Source of the DNA: Limnohabitans sp. Rim47
GTDB lineage: Bacteria; Pseudomonadota; Gammaproteobacteria; Burkholderiales; Burkholderiaceae_C
Length of the DNA stretch: 64,000 nucleotides
Direction: 5' to 3'
Assembly (NCBI RefSeq): GCF_001517545.1
Contig: NZ_FBYA01000002.1
Location: 154,959-218,958, forward strand
Position 1 is the stretch's first letter. Each line of letters opens with the position of its first letter. Position numbers and translations under genes: made by a program. This document shows positions 17,486-26,297 of the stretch, piece after piece. The notes below the pieces were generated by a model. It did no database searches. It saw only the letters and a list, made by a program, of their open reading frames with translations, and had not been told where the DNA came from.

Positions 17486-18340
17486 ATGAGACACCCCACA
17501 AACAAACTCAACTGCTTTGCTCTAACGACTGACCAGTACGTCGCGCACTTGGTGATGAACCGCCCCGAGGCGATGAACACCATGCACCCCACTTTTTGGC
17601 GCGAGCTGCACGAGGTGCTGACCGACATCCACAAAGCGGGCACTGCACGGGCGCTGGTGATCTCGAGCACGGGCAAACACTTCAGCGCGGGCATGGACCT
17701 GCAAACCTTTGGCAGCGCTATTCAAATGGACGACACCAGTGCCGAAGGCCGCTCGGCTGTGTACGACCTGCTGACCGACATGCAGCGCACCTTTACCCTG
17801 CTCGAAGAACTGCGCATCCCGGTGATCGCGGCCATCCACGGCGGCTGCATTGGCGGCGCGGTGGACATGGTGACGGCTTGCTGCATGCGCTATGCCTCGG
17901 CCGATGCGTTCTTCTGCATCCAGGAAATCAATATCGGCATGGTGGCCGATGTGGGCACCTTGCAGCGCCTGCCCAAGCTGCTGCCCATGGCGCTCGTCAA
18001 AGAACTGGCCTACACAGGCCGACGCCTCGGTGCCGACAAAGCGCTGGCCTATGGCTTGGTCAACGAGGTGCTGCCCACCCACGAGGCCGCCGTGGCCGCC
18101 GCCCTGCAAGCGGCCAAAGAGATTGCCAGCAAACCACCCGTGGCCATCTGGGGCACCAAGCAAGTGCTGCACTACGCCCGCGACCACAGCACTGAAGACA
18201 GCCTGCGCCACATGGGCTGGCTGCAAGGCGCGATCTGGAGCAACGCCAATGTGCGCGAGGCCATCAGTGCGTTTCAGCAAAAGCGCGAGGCCAACTTTGC
18301 GCCACTGCCAGCGCTCAAAGGGTTTCGGGAGTTTGGGTGA
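17486..18340 (+). CDS. enoyl-CoA hydratase/isomerase (crotonase family)
   Basis: This crotonase-fold protein of 284 residues has the oxyanion-hole motif HFSAGMDLQTF near residue 65 and PVIAAIHGGCIGGAVDMVTACCM near 115. A catalytic-region FCIQEINIGMVADVGTLQRLPK near 145 follows. The Asp in MVADVGTLQRLP resembles dienoyl-CoA isomerases (ECH1 type) rather than classical hydratases, so a delta3,5-delta2,4-dienoyl-CoA isomerase role is possible. The start at 17486 (MRHPTNKL) is chosen because the upstream in-frame region overlaps brnT in antisense and lacks homology. No beta-oxidation neighbours are present. Confidence 0.82.
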   Translation: MRHPTNKLNCFALTTDQYVAHLVMNRPEAMNTMHPTFWRELHEVLTDIHKAGTARALVISSTGKHFSAGMDLQTFGSAIQMDDTSAEGRSAVYDLLTDMQRTFTLLEELRIPVIAAIHGGCIGGAVDMVTACCMRYASADAFFCIQEINIGMVADVGTLQRLPKLLPMALVKELAYTGRRLGADKALAYGLVNEVLPTHEAAVAAALQAAKEIASKPPVAIWGTKQVLHYARDHSTEDSLRHMGWLQGAIWSNANVREAISAFQQKREANFAPLPALKGFREFG

Positions 18341-18392
18341 TGCTGGATCATCACTTTTGATGGACCGCTCCAAGCCTTCTAAAACTGACCGC

Positions 18393-18473
18393 TTACTCAG
18401 CCGCAAACGGATCAAATAACTCAAAACCCAAAGCCTGAAAATCAGTCACATTCCAGGTGGCAACCGTCAGCCC
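18393..18473 (-). pseudogene. C-terminal remnant of a VapC/PIN-domain toxin
   Basis: Twenty-six codons and a stop read LTVATWNVTDFQALGFELF and DPFAAE, which matches the conserved C-terminal end of VapC toxins (pattern T-R-N-x-x-D-F...G-V-x-x-x-N-P), with Trp replacing the usual Arg. The upstream part of the gene is missing: the frame runs directly into the antisense of the amidohydrolase gene that begins at 18474. This is a residual toxin fragment about 1 kb from the intact BrnT/BrnA pair. Confidence 0.55.
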
Positions 18474-19526
18474 ATGAAAATCTTCCACAACACCCAACAC
18501 GCCGAGCACGCAGGCCGCCAAGAAATGTTCCGTGGCCGCTTGGTCGATTGCCACGAAGTGCCGCAGCGCTTGCAGCATGTGCTGGATGAACTGGCGCGGC
18601 GGCCCGTGGGCAGTTTGGTGCAGCCTGCGGCCGACCTGCCGCTGGACGCGGCTTTGCGCCGAGTGCACAGCGCCGACTACTTGGACTTTTTGGCGCGCGC
18701 TTGGCGCGACTGGGTGGCGCTGGACCCGGCCAATGCGGCGGTAGACGCCCTGCCCTCGGTCTGGCCGCTGGCGTCAAAACACGGCTTTCGCACCGATGTG
18801 CCGCCGCTCAACTTTGCGGCGCGGCTGGGGCAATACGCGTTTGACTCGGGCACACCCTTGATGGCAGGCAGCTGGGCCGCCGCACGCGAGGGCGCGGCCT
18901 GCGCACTGGCGGCTGCGCAAGCGGTGCTGGCGGGTGATCGATTCGCCATGGCACTGACCCGCCCACCGGGCCACCATGCTGGGCCGAACTACATGGGCGG
19001 TTATTGCTTCATCAACAACGCCGCCGTGGCCGCGCAAGCCCTGCGCGACGGCGGGCTGCAGCGCGTGGCCGTGCTGGATGTGGACTATCACCACGGCAAC
19101 GGCACGCAGACCATTTTTTATGAGCGAGGCGATGTGTTCACCGCCTCGGTTCACGGCGATCCCCGCACCGAATACCCGTTCTTTTTAGGCCATGCCGACG
19201 AGCGCGGCGCGGGGGCTGGAGAGGGCTTTAACCTGAACCTGCCTTTGCCACGCGGCACCGGCTTTGAAGTCTGGTGGGCCACGCTGCAAACCGCCATGCA
19301 AGCGGTCAGCGACTTTGCGCCGCAAGCGCTGGTGGTGCCGCTGGGGCTGGACACGTTTGAGGGCGACCCGATCTCGGGCTTCAAGCTGCGCAGTGCCGAT
19401 TACCTGAAGCTGGGGCAAGCCATTGCGCAATTGGGGCTGCCGACGGTGCTGACGTTTGAAGGCGGCTATGCCGTGGCCGAGGTGGGGGTGAACACGGTGA
19501 ATGTGCTGGAAGGATTGGGCCGCTGA
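18474..19526 (+). CDS. histone deacetylase/acetylpolyamine amidohydrolase family protein
   Basis: This 350-residue zinc amidohydrolase has the HDAC fold. Diagnostic motifs are LRRVHSADYLDFL near residue 60, the catalytic His pair in LTRPPGHHAGPNYMGGYCFI near 160, NNAAVAAQAL, and the zinc-binding VLDVDYHHGNGTQTIFY near 200. VVPLGLDTFEGDPIS near 290 and the C-terminal LTFEGGYAV with the conserved glycines complete the set. Bacterial members deacetylate acetylated polyamines or other small amides, and some act on proteins. The gene has no obvious operon partner. Its start immediately abuts the VapC remnant. Confidence 0.88.
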   Translation: MKIFHNTQHAEHAGRQEMFRGRLVDCHEVPQRLQHVLDELARRPVGSLVQPAADLPLDAALRRVHSADYLDFLARAWRDWVALDPANAAVDALPSVWPLASKHGFRTDVPPLNFAARLGQYAFDSGTPLMAGSWAAAREGAACALAAAQAVLAGDRFAMALTRPPGHHAGPNYMGGYCFINNAAVAAQALRDGGLQRVAVLDVDYHHGNGTQTIFYERGDVFTASVHGDPRTEYPFFLGHADERGAGAGEGFNLNLPLPRGTGFEVWWATLQTAMQAVSDFAPQALVVPLGLDTFEGDPISGFKLRSADYLKLGQAIAQLGLPTVLTFEGGYAVAEVGVNTVNVLEGLGR

Positions 19527-19600
19527 AATCGGCTTGCGGCCAAAGACATTCGGCCGCAGGGGCAGCCTCCCACATCCATGCAACAACTGATTGGCTGGCT

Positions 19601-21007
19601 TCAGCCCTGAATGCTGCGCCAGCGCTCCAGCTCTGCGGGGCGCAGGCCATAACGGGCCAGCACACCTTCGTGCAAACGCCGCAGCTCTTGGATAACCAGT
19701 GCACGCACGTCTTCGCGGTCCGGTCCAGGTGCGGCCAGGGCCACTTGGCTTGCCACCAGCGCCAACGGGTCTTGCTCGGGGTTTTGCACCACGGCTTTGA
19801 CGATCTTTTTGATGGCATCGCGGTAGGTCAGCCGCAGCAAATCGGGCTCCACCACACCCGAGCGGGCCGTCAGGTATTCCTTGGTCGAGCGCTCATAGGC
19901 CCACATGAACAGATCGCGCAGCAGCTCAACCCGGTTCATTTCATAAACGCCCAGCATGGCGCTGGTGTACCAAGCTTGTGACACACCCAAAAACGTGAGC
20001 GGGCAGAGGTTGGCGCGCAGCAGCGGCCAGTTGGCAAGCAGACGCGAGGTGCGCTTGTTGCAATCAGCAAAGGGCTGCAAATAAGGCAAGTGCACCATGG
20101 CAAAAAACGACTGCTCAAACGGGTCTTCGATCGCGTTGAATTTGGCGATCACTTCGTCAACCAGGGTACCGAGCAGCGTTTGCCCGGTGGGTGGCCGGTA
20201 AAGGCTCTGCCCGATCTGCACCGGGTGCACACGCAGGCGGCCTTCGTCTTCGGGGCTTTCAAGCAGGTTTTCTGACAAGGCGCTGTGCAGGTTCATCAGC
20301 AAATAACGGCTCATTTGCGTCGCGTCCACGTTGTCCATCACCAGCTCGATGGCGGCCTTGTGGTTCAAGATCATCTGCGTTTCGGTTACGCCGTGGCCTT
20401 GCGCCTGCTGGCCGTTAGCGATCAGGGCTTGTGTGTCGAGCCGCGAATAGGTGTTGCCCTCCAAGTGGCTGGACGCCCAAGACAAATCGATCAGCAAACG
20501 GTCGAGCACAGCGCGGCCATAAGTGCCTGCGGGCTGAGGACTTTGCCCGGTGCGGCCCATGCGGTGCAACTGCGCCCGCACAGGCTGAGGCAGATAAAAC
20601 GTAACGTTGGGCTGGTAGGACTGCAAAAACTCGGAGTTGTAGCCCACCGGTTGCCGCGTGCCCCACGGCTGGGCCAGATAGGCCCGGATGTCTTGGCTGT
20701 CGGGCGACAAAGGCCACTGCCCGGTGGAGAGTTCTTCTTCGGCACGCCAAGCGGACGACTCTGACAGCCCCGCTGGAGTGGGTAAGGGATAAGCCAGTAC
20801 TTTTGGCGCGATTTTCAATTTGGCGACATAACGGGTAGCACGAGCCTTGCCAACTGGCGCGATTTCGCCTTCAACCACCCAGTTTGCCAAAGCTCTTTGC
20901 AAGCTGCGGCGCGGTACATCAGGCCATTTTGCAAGGGCCTCCACAAGTGACAAGCCATCTGGTTGGGCCTGAATAGCGATCAAAAGTTGAGTGTTGAAAT
21001 CTGACAT
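19601..21007 (-). CDS. Fic-domain protein with Gln in place of the catalytic His
   Basis: This protein of 468 residues has an N-terminal winged-helix-like region (SLVEALAKWPDVPRRSLQRA), then a Fic core. The inhibitory-helix motif S-x-x-x-E-G is present in WASSHLEGNTYS near residue 185. The Fic loop reads LQPFADCNKRTSRL near residue 315, so the usual HPFxDGNGR has Gln for His and Cys for the first Gly. Loss of the His would be expected to abolish classical AMP transfer, although a group of Fic-like proteins with QPF..NKR may use other chemistry. The ATG at 21007 is preferred because the in-frame ATG at 21037 lies inside an inverted repeat that looks like an operator. Confidence 0.82.
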   Translation of the reverse strand: MSDFNTQLLIAIQAQPDGLSLVEALAKWPDVPRRSLQRALANWVVEGEIAPVGKARATRYVAKLKIAPKVLAYPLPTPAGLSESSAWRAEEELSTGQWPLSPDSQDIRAYLAQPWGTRQPVGYNSEFLQSYQPNVTFYLPQPVRAQLHRMGRTGQSPQPAGTYGRAVLDRLLIDLSWASSHLEGNTYSRLDTQALIANGQQAQGHGVTETQMILNHKAAIELVMDNVDATQMSRYLLMNLHSALSENLLESPEDEGRLRVHPVQIGQSLYRPPTGQTLLGTLVDEVIAKFNAIEDPFEQSFFAMVHLPYLQPFADCNKRTSRLLANWPLLRANLCPLTFLGVSQAWYTSAMLGVYEMNRVELLRDLFMWAYERSTKEYLTARSGVVEPDLLRLTYRDAIKKIVKAVVQNPEQDPLALVASQVALAAPGPDREDVRALVIQELRRLHEGVLARYGLRPAELERWRSIQG

Positions 21008-21009
21008 GA

Positions 21010-21037
21010 TTGGCGCGATTTTAAACAATCGCGCCAA
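21010..21037. promoter_or_regulatory. perfect inverted repeat at the fic start (candidate operator)
   Basis: TTGGCGCGATT (21010-21020) and AATCGCGCCAA (21027-21037) form a perfect 11-bp inverted repeat with a 6-base spacer, two bases upstream of the fic ATG. The protein has an N-terminal winged-helix-like domain, so autorepression is an attractive explanation. The repeat could also act in the mRNA by covering the start. Confidence 0.5.
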
Positions 21038-21043
21038 ATTAGC

Positions 21044-21189
21044 AAATGCCAGTCATCCCGAGCGACAGGCAAATGCCTGCCATCCTAGGCAAAAGTAAAT
21101 GCCTGTCATCCCAAGCAAAAGTAAATGCCTGCCATCCCGAGCAAAAGTAAACGTCTGTCATCCCGGGCGAAGACCCGGGATCCATCCCC
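21044..21189. repeat. tandem array of 26-bp units ending in a REP-like palindrome
   Basis: Four units of 26-27 bases (consensus AAATGCCTGCCATCCCGAGC plus AAAAGT) run from 21044 to 21148. They lead into a fifth unit that carries the full palindrome CCCGGGCGAAGACCCGGG followed by ATCCAT. The array sits on the GTCATCC side of the palindrome. It fills most of the 285-base gap between a fic gene and the MmeI-like gene. A further 8-bp inverted repeat (TGTCCCTG/CAGGGACA) lies at 21207-21238. Confidence 0.85.
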
Positions 21190-21322
21190 CAACCACGGCA
21201 ACAACGTGTCCCTGACATCTGCAAACCTCACAGGGACAGATCAATAAATACAACCGAGGTGTCACCCCAAACAAAAACCTAAAACTTTCATATACGATCC
21301 AAGCTCACTTTGCGAGCACTTA

Positions 21323-24163
21323 ATGGGTCTTAATTGGAACGAAATCAAATCCAGAGCATTGCTTTTTAGCAAGACCTGGGCCGACGCCAGCAATGAAGAC
21401 AGCGAAGCCAAGCCCTTCTGGATCGACTTCTTTGAAATCTTTGGCATCACCAACAAACGAGTCGCCACGTTCGAGTTGCACGTCAAAAAATTAGGCGGTG
21501 CCCAAGGCTTTATGGACCTGTTTTGGCCTGGCGTCCTGTTGGTCGAACACAAATCGCGCGGCAAAAGCCTGGATGCCGCCATGGACCAAGCCATTGGCTA
21601 CCTGCACAACCTGGTCGAGCGTGACCTGCCGCAGTTGGTGATCGTGTGTGACTTTGCCCACTTTCGGGTGCACCGCCTGGCCACGGGCGAGACGATGGCG
21701 TTTGAGCTGCGGCACCTGCACAAACACATCAAACATTTTGGCCTGCTGGCGGGCTACAAGGTGCAAGACATCCAGGCCGAAAACCCGGTCAACATCAAAG
21801 CCGCGATGGCGCTGGGCCGCCTGCACGACGCCCTCAAAGACAGTGGCTACAGCGGCCACGCGCTCGAGGTGCTGCTGGTGCGTTTGTTGTTTTGTTTGTT
21901 TGCCGACGACACCGGCATTTTTCAGCCCGCGCAATCGTTCAGAGACTTTGTCGAAGAACGCACCGCGCCCGACGGTTCAGACCTAGGCCCGCGCTTGGGG
22001 CAACTGTTTCAGGTGCTCAACACGCACGAAAGCCAGCGCAACAAAAACACCGACGAACAACTGGGCCAATTCGCCTACATCAACGGCCGCCTGTTTGAAG
22101 AAACCCTGCCCATGGCCGACTTCAGCACCGCCATGCGCGAAGCCCTGCTGGACGCCTGCGGGCTCGACTGGTCGGCCATCAGCCCGGCCATTTTTGGCAG
22201 CTTGTTTCAGAGCATCATGGACGAAAAAGCCCGCCGCAACCTGGGCGCGCACTACACGTCTGAGGCCAACATCCTCAAGCTCATCAAGCCCCTGTTTTTA
22301 GATGAACTGCACGCCGAGTTTGAGCGTGTGAAAGGCCATCGCAACAAGCTGTTTGAGTTTCACAAAAAACTGCGACAGCTGACGTTTTTTGACCCCGCCT
22401 GTGGGTGCGGCAACTTTTTGGTCATCAGCTACCGCGAACTGCGCGAGCTGGAACTGAAGGTGCTGCGTGCCGACAACGAGCTCAGCGCCCACAAAGGCCA
22501 ACTGGCGGTGGACGTGCATGGCCTGATCGGCGTGAACGTGGACCAATTCTTTGGCATCGAGATCGAAGAATTCCCGGCCCAAATTGCCCAAGTGGCCCTG
22601 TGGCTGGTGGACCACCAAATGAACCTGCGCGTGAGCGTGGAGTTTGGTCTGTACTTTGCCCGCATCCCGCTCAAAAGTTCACCCGGCATCCGACACGCCA
22701 ACGCGCTGCGGCTGGACTGGAGCGAAGTGCTGCCTGCAGAGCGGTGCAGTTATGTGCTGGGCAATCCACCGTTTTTAGGCAAGACCTACCAAAGCAAAGA
22801 ACAAAAAGCCGACCTGGCTGCGGTGCTGCACGGCATACACGGCGCGGGTGATCTGGACTTTGTGTGCGGCTGGTACGTGCTGGCCGCCCGTTACACAAGG
22901 CCAGCAACCCCGTGTCATGCCGGGCTTGAACCGGCATCCATGCCCCTATGCGCCTTTGTATCGACCAACAGCATCACGCAAGGCGAACAAGTGGCCGTGC
23001 TGTGGGGCGAGATGCAGCGCCTGGGCATGCACACCCACTTTGCACATCGCACCTTTCAGTGGAGCAACGAGGCCAGCGGCAAAGCCGCCGTGCATTGCGT
23101 GATCGTAGGCTTTGGCCCCGAGAACCAAGCCGTCAAAACCATTTACGAATACGAAGACATCAAAGGCCTGCCGCATGCCGTGCCTGTTAAGCGCATCAAT
23201 GCGTATTTGGTGGATGCGCCGGATGTTTTTCTGAACAAACGCCGCACGCCCATTTGCGCTGTGCCAGAAATGACCAATGGCAGCAAACCCACCGATGGGG
23301 GCAACTTGCTGCTGGACGATGAAGACAAAGCGGCCCTGCTGGCCGCAGAGCCACAAGCTGCTCAATGGATACGCCCATTTTTAGGCTCGGAAGAGTTCAT
23401 CAACAGCACGGCACGCTGGTGCTTGTGGCTGGTGGACTGCCCGCCCAACGAACTACGCGCCATGCCAGAAGTGATGAAGCGAGTGCAGGCAGTCAAAGCC
23501 ATGCGCTTGGCCAGCACCAAAACTGCCACCGTTCAACTGGCTGATGCGCCTTCAATTTTTGGGGAGCTTCGTCAACCCAAAAAGAACTTCATTGCAATTC
23601 CCGAAGTTTCGTCAGAACGTCGCAAATTCATACCTATCGGTTTTTTAAGTTCCGATATTGTTCCAAGCAACAAAATTCAAACCATTCCTGATGGCACACT
23701 TTTCCAGTTTGGTGTCCTTTGCAGCACGATGCACAACGCTTGGATGCGTTACACCTGTGGTCGACTAAAAAGTGATTACAGCTATTCCGCCAGCATCGTC
23801 TACAACAACTACCCCTGGCCCGGCTTCGCTGGCGAAGCGCTCAGCGACAAACACCGCACCGCCATCGAACAAGCCGCCCAATGCGTGCTCGACGCCCGCA
23901 CCCAATTTGCAAGCTCGTCACTGGCCGACCTCTACGACCCGCTGACCATGCCCCCGGCCCTGCTCAAGGCCCACCAAAAACTAGACACCGCCGTAGACAC
24001 CGCCTACCAACCCAGCGGCGGAAAAAAGACCTACGCCTCCGACGCCGAACGCGTGGCCTTCCTCTTCGAGCTGTACCAACGCATCACCAGCTTGCTGCCC
24101 ATCACACGTACCGTAAAAAAATTACAACAGTTAAAGCCTAGATCTAGCCAGCGAAAAACCTAA
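21323..24163 (+). CDS. MmeI-like type IIL restriction-modification enzyme
   Basis: This 946-residue single-chain restriction endonuclease and adenine methyltransferase is very similar to MmeI (919 residues, from memory) along its whole length. The nuclease site is visible as D65 in FMDLFWPG and E75-x-K77 in LLVEHKSRG. The methyltransferase has motif I FFDPACGCGNF near residue 355 and motif IV GNPPF near 481. The C-terminal part contains the target-recognition region (KPTDGGNLLLDDEDKA) and the conserved LLKAHQKLDTAVD. A REP-like palindrome is inserted in frame at about residues 530-540, between AARY and CAFVSTNS. The AT-rich ATPase gene follows after 22 bases. Activity is likely but not proven. 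Confidence 0.93.
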   Translation: MGLNWNEIKSRALLFSKTWADASNEDSEAKPFWIDFFEIFGITNKRVATFELHVKKLGGAQGFMDLFWPGVLLVEHKSRGKSLDAAMDQAIGYLHNLVERDLPQLVIVCDFAHFRVHRLATGETMAFELRHLHKHIKHFGLLAGYKVQDIQAENPVNIKAAMALGRLHDALKDSGYSGHALEVLLVRLLFCLFADDTGIFQPAQSFRDFVEERTAPDGSDLGPRLGQLFQVLNTHESQRNKNTDEQLGQFAYINGRLFEETLPMADFSTAMREALLDACGLDWSAISPAIFGSLFQSIMDEKARRNLGAHYTSEANILKLIKPLFLDELHAEFERVKGHRNKLFEFHKKLRQLTFFDPACGCGNFLVISYRELRELELKVLRADNELSAHKGQLAVDVHGLIGVNVDQFFGIEIEEFPAQIAQVALWLVDHQMNLRVSVEFGLYFARIPLKSSPGIRHANALRLDWSEVLPAERCSYVLGNPPFLGKTYQSKEQKADLAAVLHGIHGAGDLDFVCGWYVLAARYTRPATPCHAGLEPASMPLCAFVSTNSITQGEQVAVLWGEMQRLGMHTHFAHRTFQWSNEASGKAAVHCVIVGFGPENQAVKTIYEYEDIKGLPHAVPVKRINAYLVDAPDVFLNKRRTPICAVPEMTNGSKPTDGGNLLLDDEDKAALLAAEPQAAQWIRPFLGSEEFINSTARWCLWLVDCPPNELRAMPEVMKRVQAVKAMRLASTKTATVQLADAPSIFGELRQPKKNFIAIPEVSSERRKFIPIGFLSSDIVPSNKIQTIPDGTLFQFGVLCSTMHNAWMRYTCGRLKSDYSYSASIVYNNYPWPGFAGEALSDKHRTAIEQAAQCVLDARTQFASSSLADLYDPLTMPPALLKAHQKLDTAVDTAYQPSGGKKTYASDAERVAFLFELYQRITSLLPITRTVKKLQQLKPRSSQRKT
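22912..22940 (+). repeat. REP-like palindrome inserted in frame within the MmeI-like gene
   Basis: The stretch begins GTCATGCCGGGCTTGAACCG and continues GCATCCATG. It has the same layout as the intergenic palindromes elsewhere in the window (GTCAT, stem, TTGA loop, stem, ATCCAT). It encodes CHAGLEPASMP and lengthens the protein by roughly ten residues relative to MmeI at this point, without a frameshift. Confidence 0.75.
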
Positions 24164-24185
24164 TCAATTCCAAAAAGACATAAAA

Positions 24186-25871
24186 ATGAAAATCACATTT
24201 CAATCACAATATAAATCTATTGAATTTTTTAATGAAATTAATGCACCAGACTTCATTGTTTTGACAGGTCTTAACGGCTCTGGGAAAAGTCAACTACTTG
24301 AAGCCATTGAATCAAAGCAAGTAATTATTGATAACACTTACGAGCTGAAAATTGCCAGATTCAATTTCGAAAACTTCCGACTTGAAAATGAAAGTCACCA
24401 CAACGCACAACAAATCTATCAAGAGGCAGATCAAGCTTGGAATTTTTTCCAACAACAAGTTGCGCAGCAACTGCATACGTGGAAGCAATCCATTGGTGAT
24501 ACGTACGAAAAACTAATAGAGCAATGCGAGATTAAAAATATTCCCCTATGGGCGTGTAATGAGCTACCCGAGGCATACATACAACAGGTGAAAAACCATT
24601 TTCAAATAGGCCAACACCCCTATGTGATTGCCATCTTGGCAATGATTAAAACGCTACCTTACAGCATTGATGAAGTCAACGAAGAGGAGTTTAAAGCACG
24701 GTACAAACCTTTTATGACCAAGCAAGACTTTTTACCTGCAATGATAGGGAAAGTAATTTGGGATTATCACGTCAAATATGAACAAAATGAATTTTCGCAA
24801 TTCCGTAATGAAAAAAGAAAAGCAAACCACAGAGTTTTTACTGAGAGCGAGTTCATCAAACAGCATGGCGAAAAACCATGGGAGATACTAAACAGGATAC
24901 TCGAATCTTTTAATACTCTGAATTACAGAATAAATTCTCCAGAAGGCATTGATATTCGCGAAAACTTTATATTAAAACTGATTCACACTGAGAATCCTAA
25001 TCTTCAAGTTGATTTTAGCAGTTTGTCATCAGGTGAGCGCATTTTGATGGCTTTAGTGGCATCTATTTATAAATCAAAATCTGATCAGTACTTTCCTAAT
25101 GTACTTTTGCTGGATGAATTGGATGCCTCTTTGCACCCATCAATGATTAAAAATATGTTGAATGTAATTCATGCGGTGTTCCTAAAGAGCAATGTAAAAG
25201 TTATCCTAGTTACTCATTCACCTTCAACAATTGCACTCTGTCCTGAAGAATCTATTTACGTCATGAATCGTGCAGGCAACAACAGAATAGAAAAAAGAGA
25301 TAGGCACTCAGCATTATCAATTTTGACAGAAGGGTTTGCCACCCTCAATGAGGGAATTTTACTATTTGATCAAGTAGCTATAAACAAAATTAATATTTTC
25401 ACAGAAGGAAATAACACAATTATTTTACAAAAAGTACTTGAACTTGAAAATCTTGAGCACGAAGTTAAGATCATTGAAGGGCTTGAATCAATGACTGGAA
25501 AGTCTCAATTGAAAACAGTATTTGATTTTTTTGTGCGCGTTACGCACAAAAATAAAGTTCTCTTTGTCTGGGATTGCGACGCCAAAGATATTACAAACAA
25601 ATTACAAGATGAAAATTCTACTCATCCATTTATTTTTTCAAGAAACCCAGACAACAAATACACCACAAAAGGCATAGAGAATCTTTTGCCAAATTATCTA
25701 TTTGAACCATTTCTAACAAGAATCACATCATCGCAAGGCACAGTAAGAGAAAATTTTGATGAAACACGAAAACGAGACTTTGAGAGCCATGTACTTCAAA
25801 ATTCAAAAGCAGAAGACTTTTTGAATTTTCAACCCTTCATCACTAAAGTTCGGGAATTAAGCAAGTTATAA
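24186..25871 (+). CDS. AAA/ABC-type ATPase with TOPRIM-like C-terminus (OLD-like), putative defence protein
   Basis: This 561-residue protein has an ABC-type ATPase domain: Walker A GLNGSGKS at residues 28-35, signature FSSLSSGERILMAL near 280, Walker B VLLLDELDASLHP near 315, and H-loop LVTHSPST near 342. After it, IFTEGNNT near 405 and VLFVWDCDAKD near 460 give the E and D-x-D pattern of a TOPRIM nuclease, followed by KGIENLLP. That architecture resembles OLD-family nucleases and related anti-phage ATPases. Base composition is far more AT-rich than the neighbours, indicating horizontal acquisition. It lies 22 bases after the MmeI-like gene and may be co-transcribed. Exact family is not assigned. 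Confidence 0.8.
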   Translation: MKITFQSQYKSIEFFNEINAPDFIVLTGLNGSGKSQLLEAIESKQVIIDNTYELKIARFNFENFRLENESHHNAQQIYQEADQAWNFFQQQVAQQLHTWKQSIGDTYEKLIEQCEIKNIPLWACNELPEAYIQQVKNHFQIGQHPYVIAILAMIKTLPYSIDEVNEEEFKARYKPFMTKQDFLPAMIGKVIWDYHVKYEQNEFSQFRNEKRKANHRVFTESEFIKQHGEKPWEILNRILESFNTLNYRINSPEGIDIRENFILKLIHTENPNLQVDFSSLSSGERILMALVASIYKSKSDQYFPNVLLLDELDASLHPSMIKNMLNVIHAVFLKSNVKVILVTHSPSTIALCPEESIYVMNRAGNNRIEKRDRHSALSILTEGFATLNEGILLFDQVAINKINIFTEGNNTIILQKVLELENLEHEVKIIEGLESMTGKSQLKTVFDFFVRVTHKNKVLFVWDCDAKDITNKLQDENSTHPFIFSRNPDNKYTTKGIENLLPNYLFEPFLTRITSSQGTVRENFDETRKRDFESHVLQNSKAEDFLNFQPFITKVRELSKL

Positions 25872-25875
25872 ATTA

Positions 25876-26158
25876 TCAAGTCTGTTTGCCAATCTGATGC
25901 GATGTCCGGTAGCCCCCCACCCCCGTCACATAAGCCAACAACTCCACAAAAAACGGATGCCTGCAAAGCGTGGACGAATCGCCCACCAGCAGCAGCTTGC
26001 GCCGTGCGCGGGTCATGCCCACGTTCATGAGGCGGATGTCATCAGACAGGAAGCCGATCTCGCCTTGGGGGTTGCTGCGCGTCAAGGTGATGGCCATGAT
26101 GTCGCGCTCTTGGCCCTGAAACGAATCTACGGTGTCCACGCTGCGCCTGCATTGCAGC
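25876..26158 (-). pseudogene. duplicated 3' fragment of the SF1 helicase gene
   Basis: The fragment encodes VDTVDSFQGQERDIMAITLT, RSNPQGEIGFLSD and RRKLLLVGDSSTLCRHPFF, nearly identical to the C-terminus of the helicase encoded at 27670-29739. DNA similarity runs over roughly 245 bases (about 25910-26158 against 27695-27940), with scattered substitutions and one 3-base insertion. No upstream helicase domains remain. The two copies are in direct orientation and flank a fic gene, as expected if a segment was inserted or duplicated here. Confidence 0.85.
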
Positions 26159-26297
26159 CGCTGGCATGCTGCCGTCAAAGGCCCCATGCGCACCACAGCA
26201 CGCACTCACACGGCACTGGCAAAGAGTTGGGCTGTTCGCATCGATGGCGCGCCCCTGCCACTTTCGATGCGTGCCACCACGCTTTGTGTCTTTGGCC

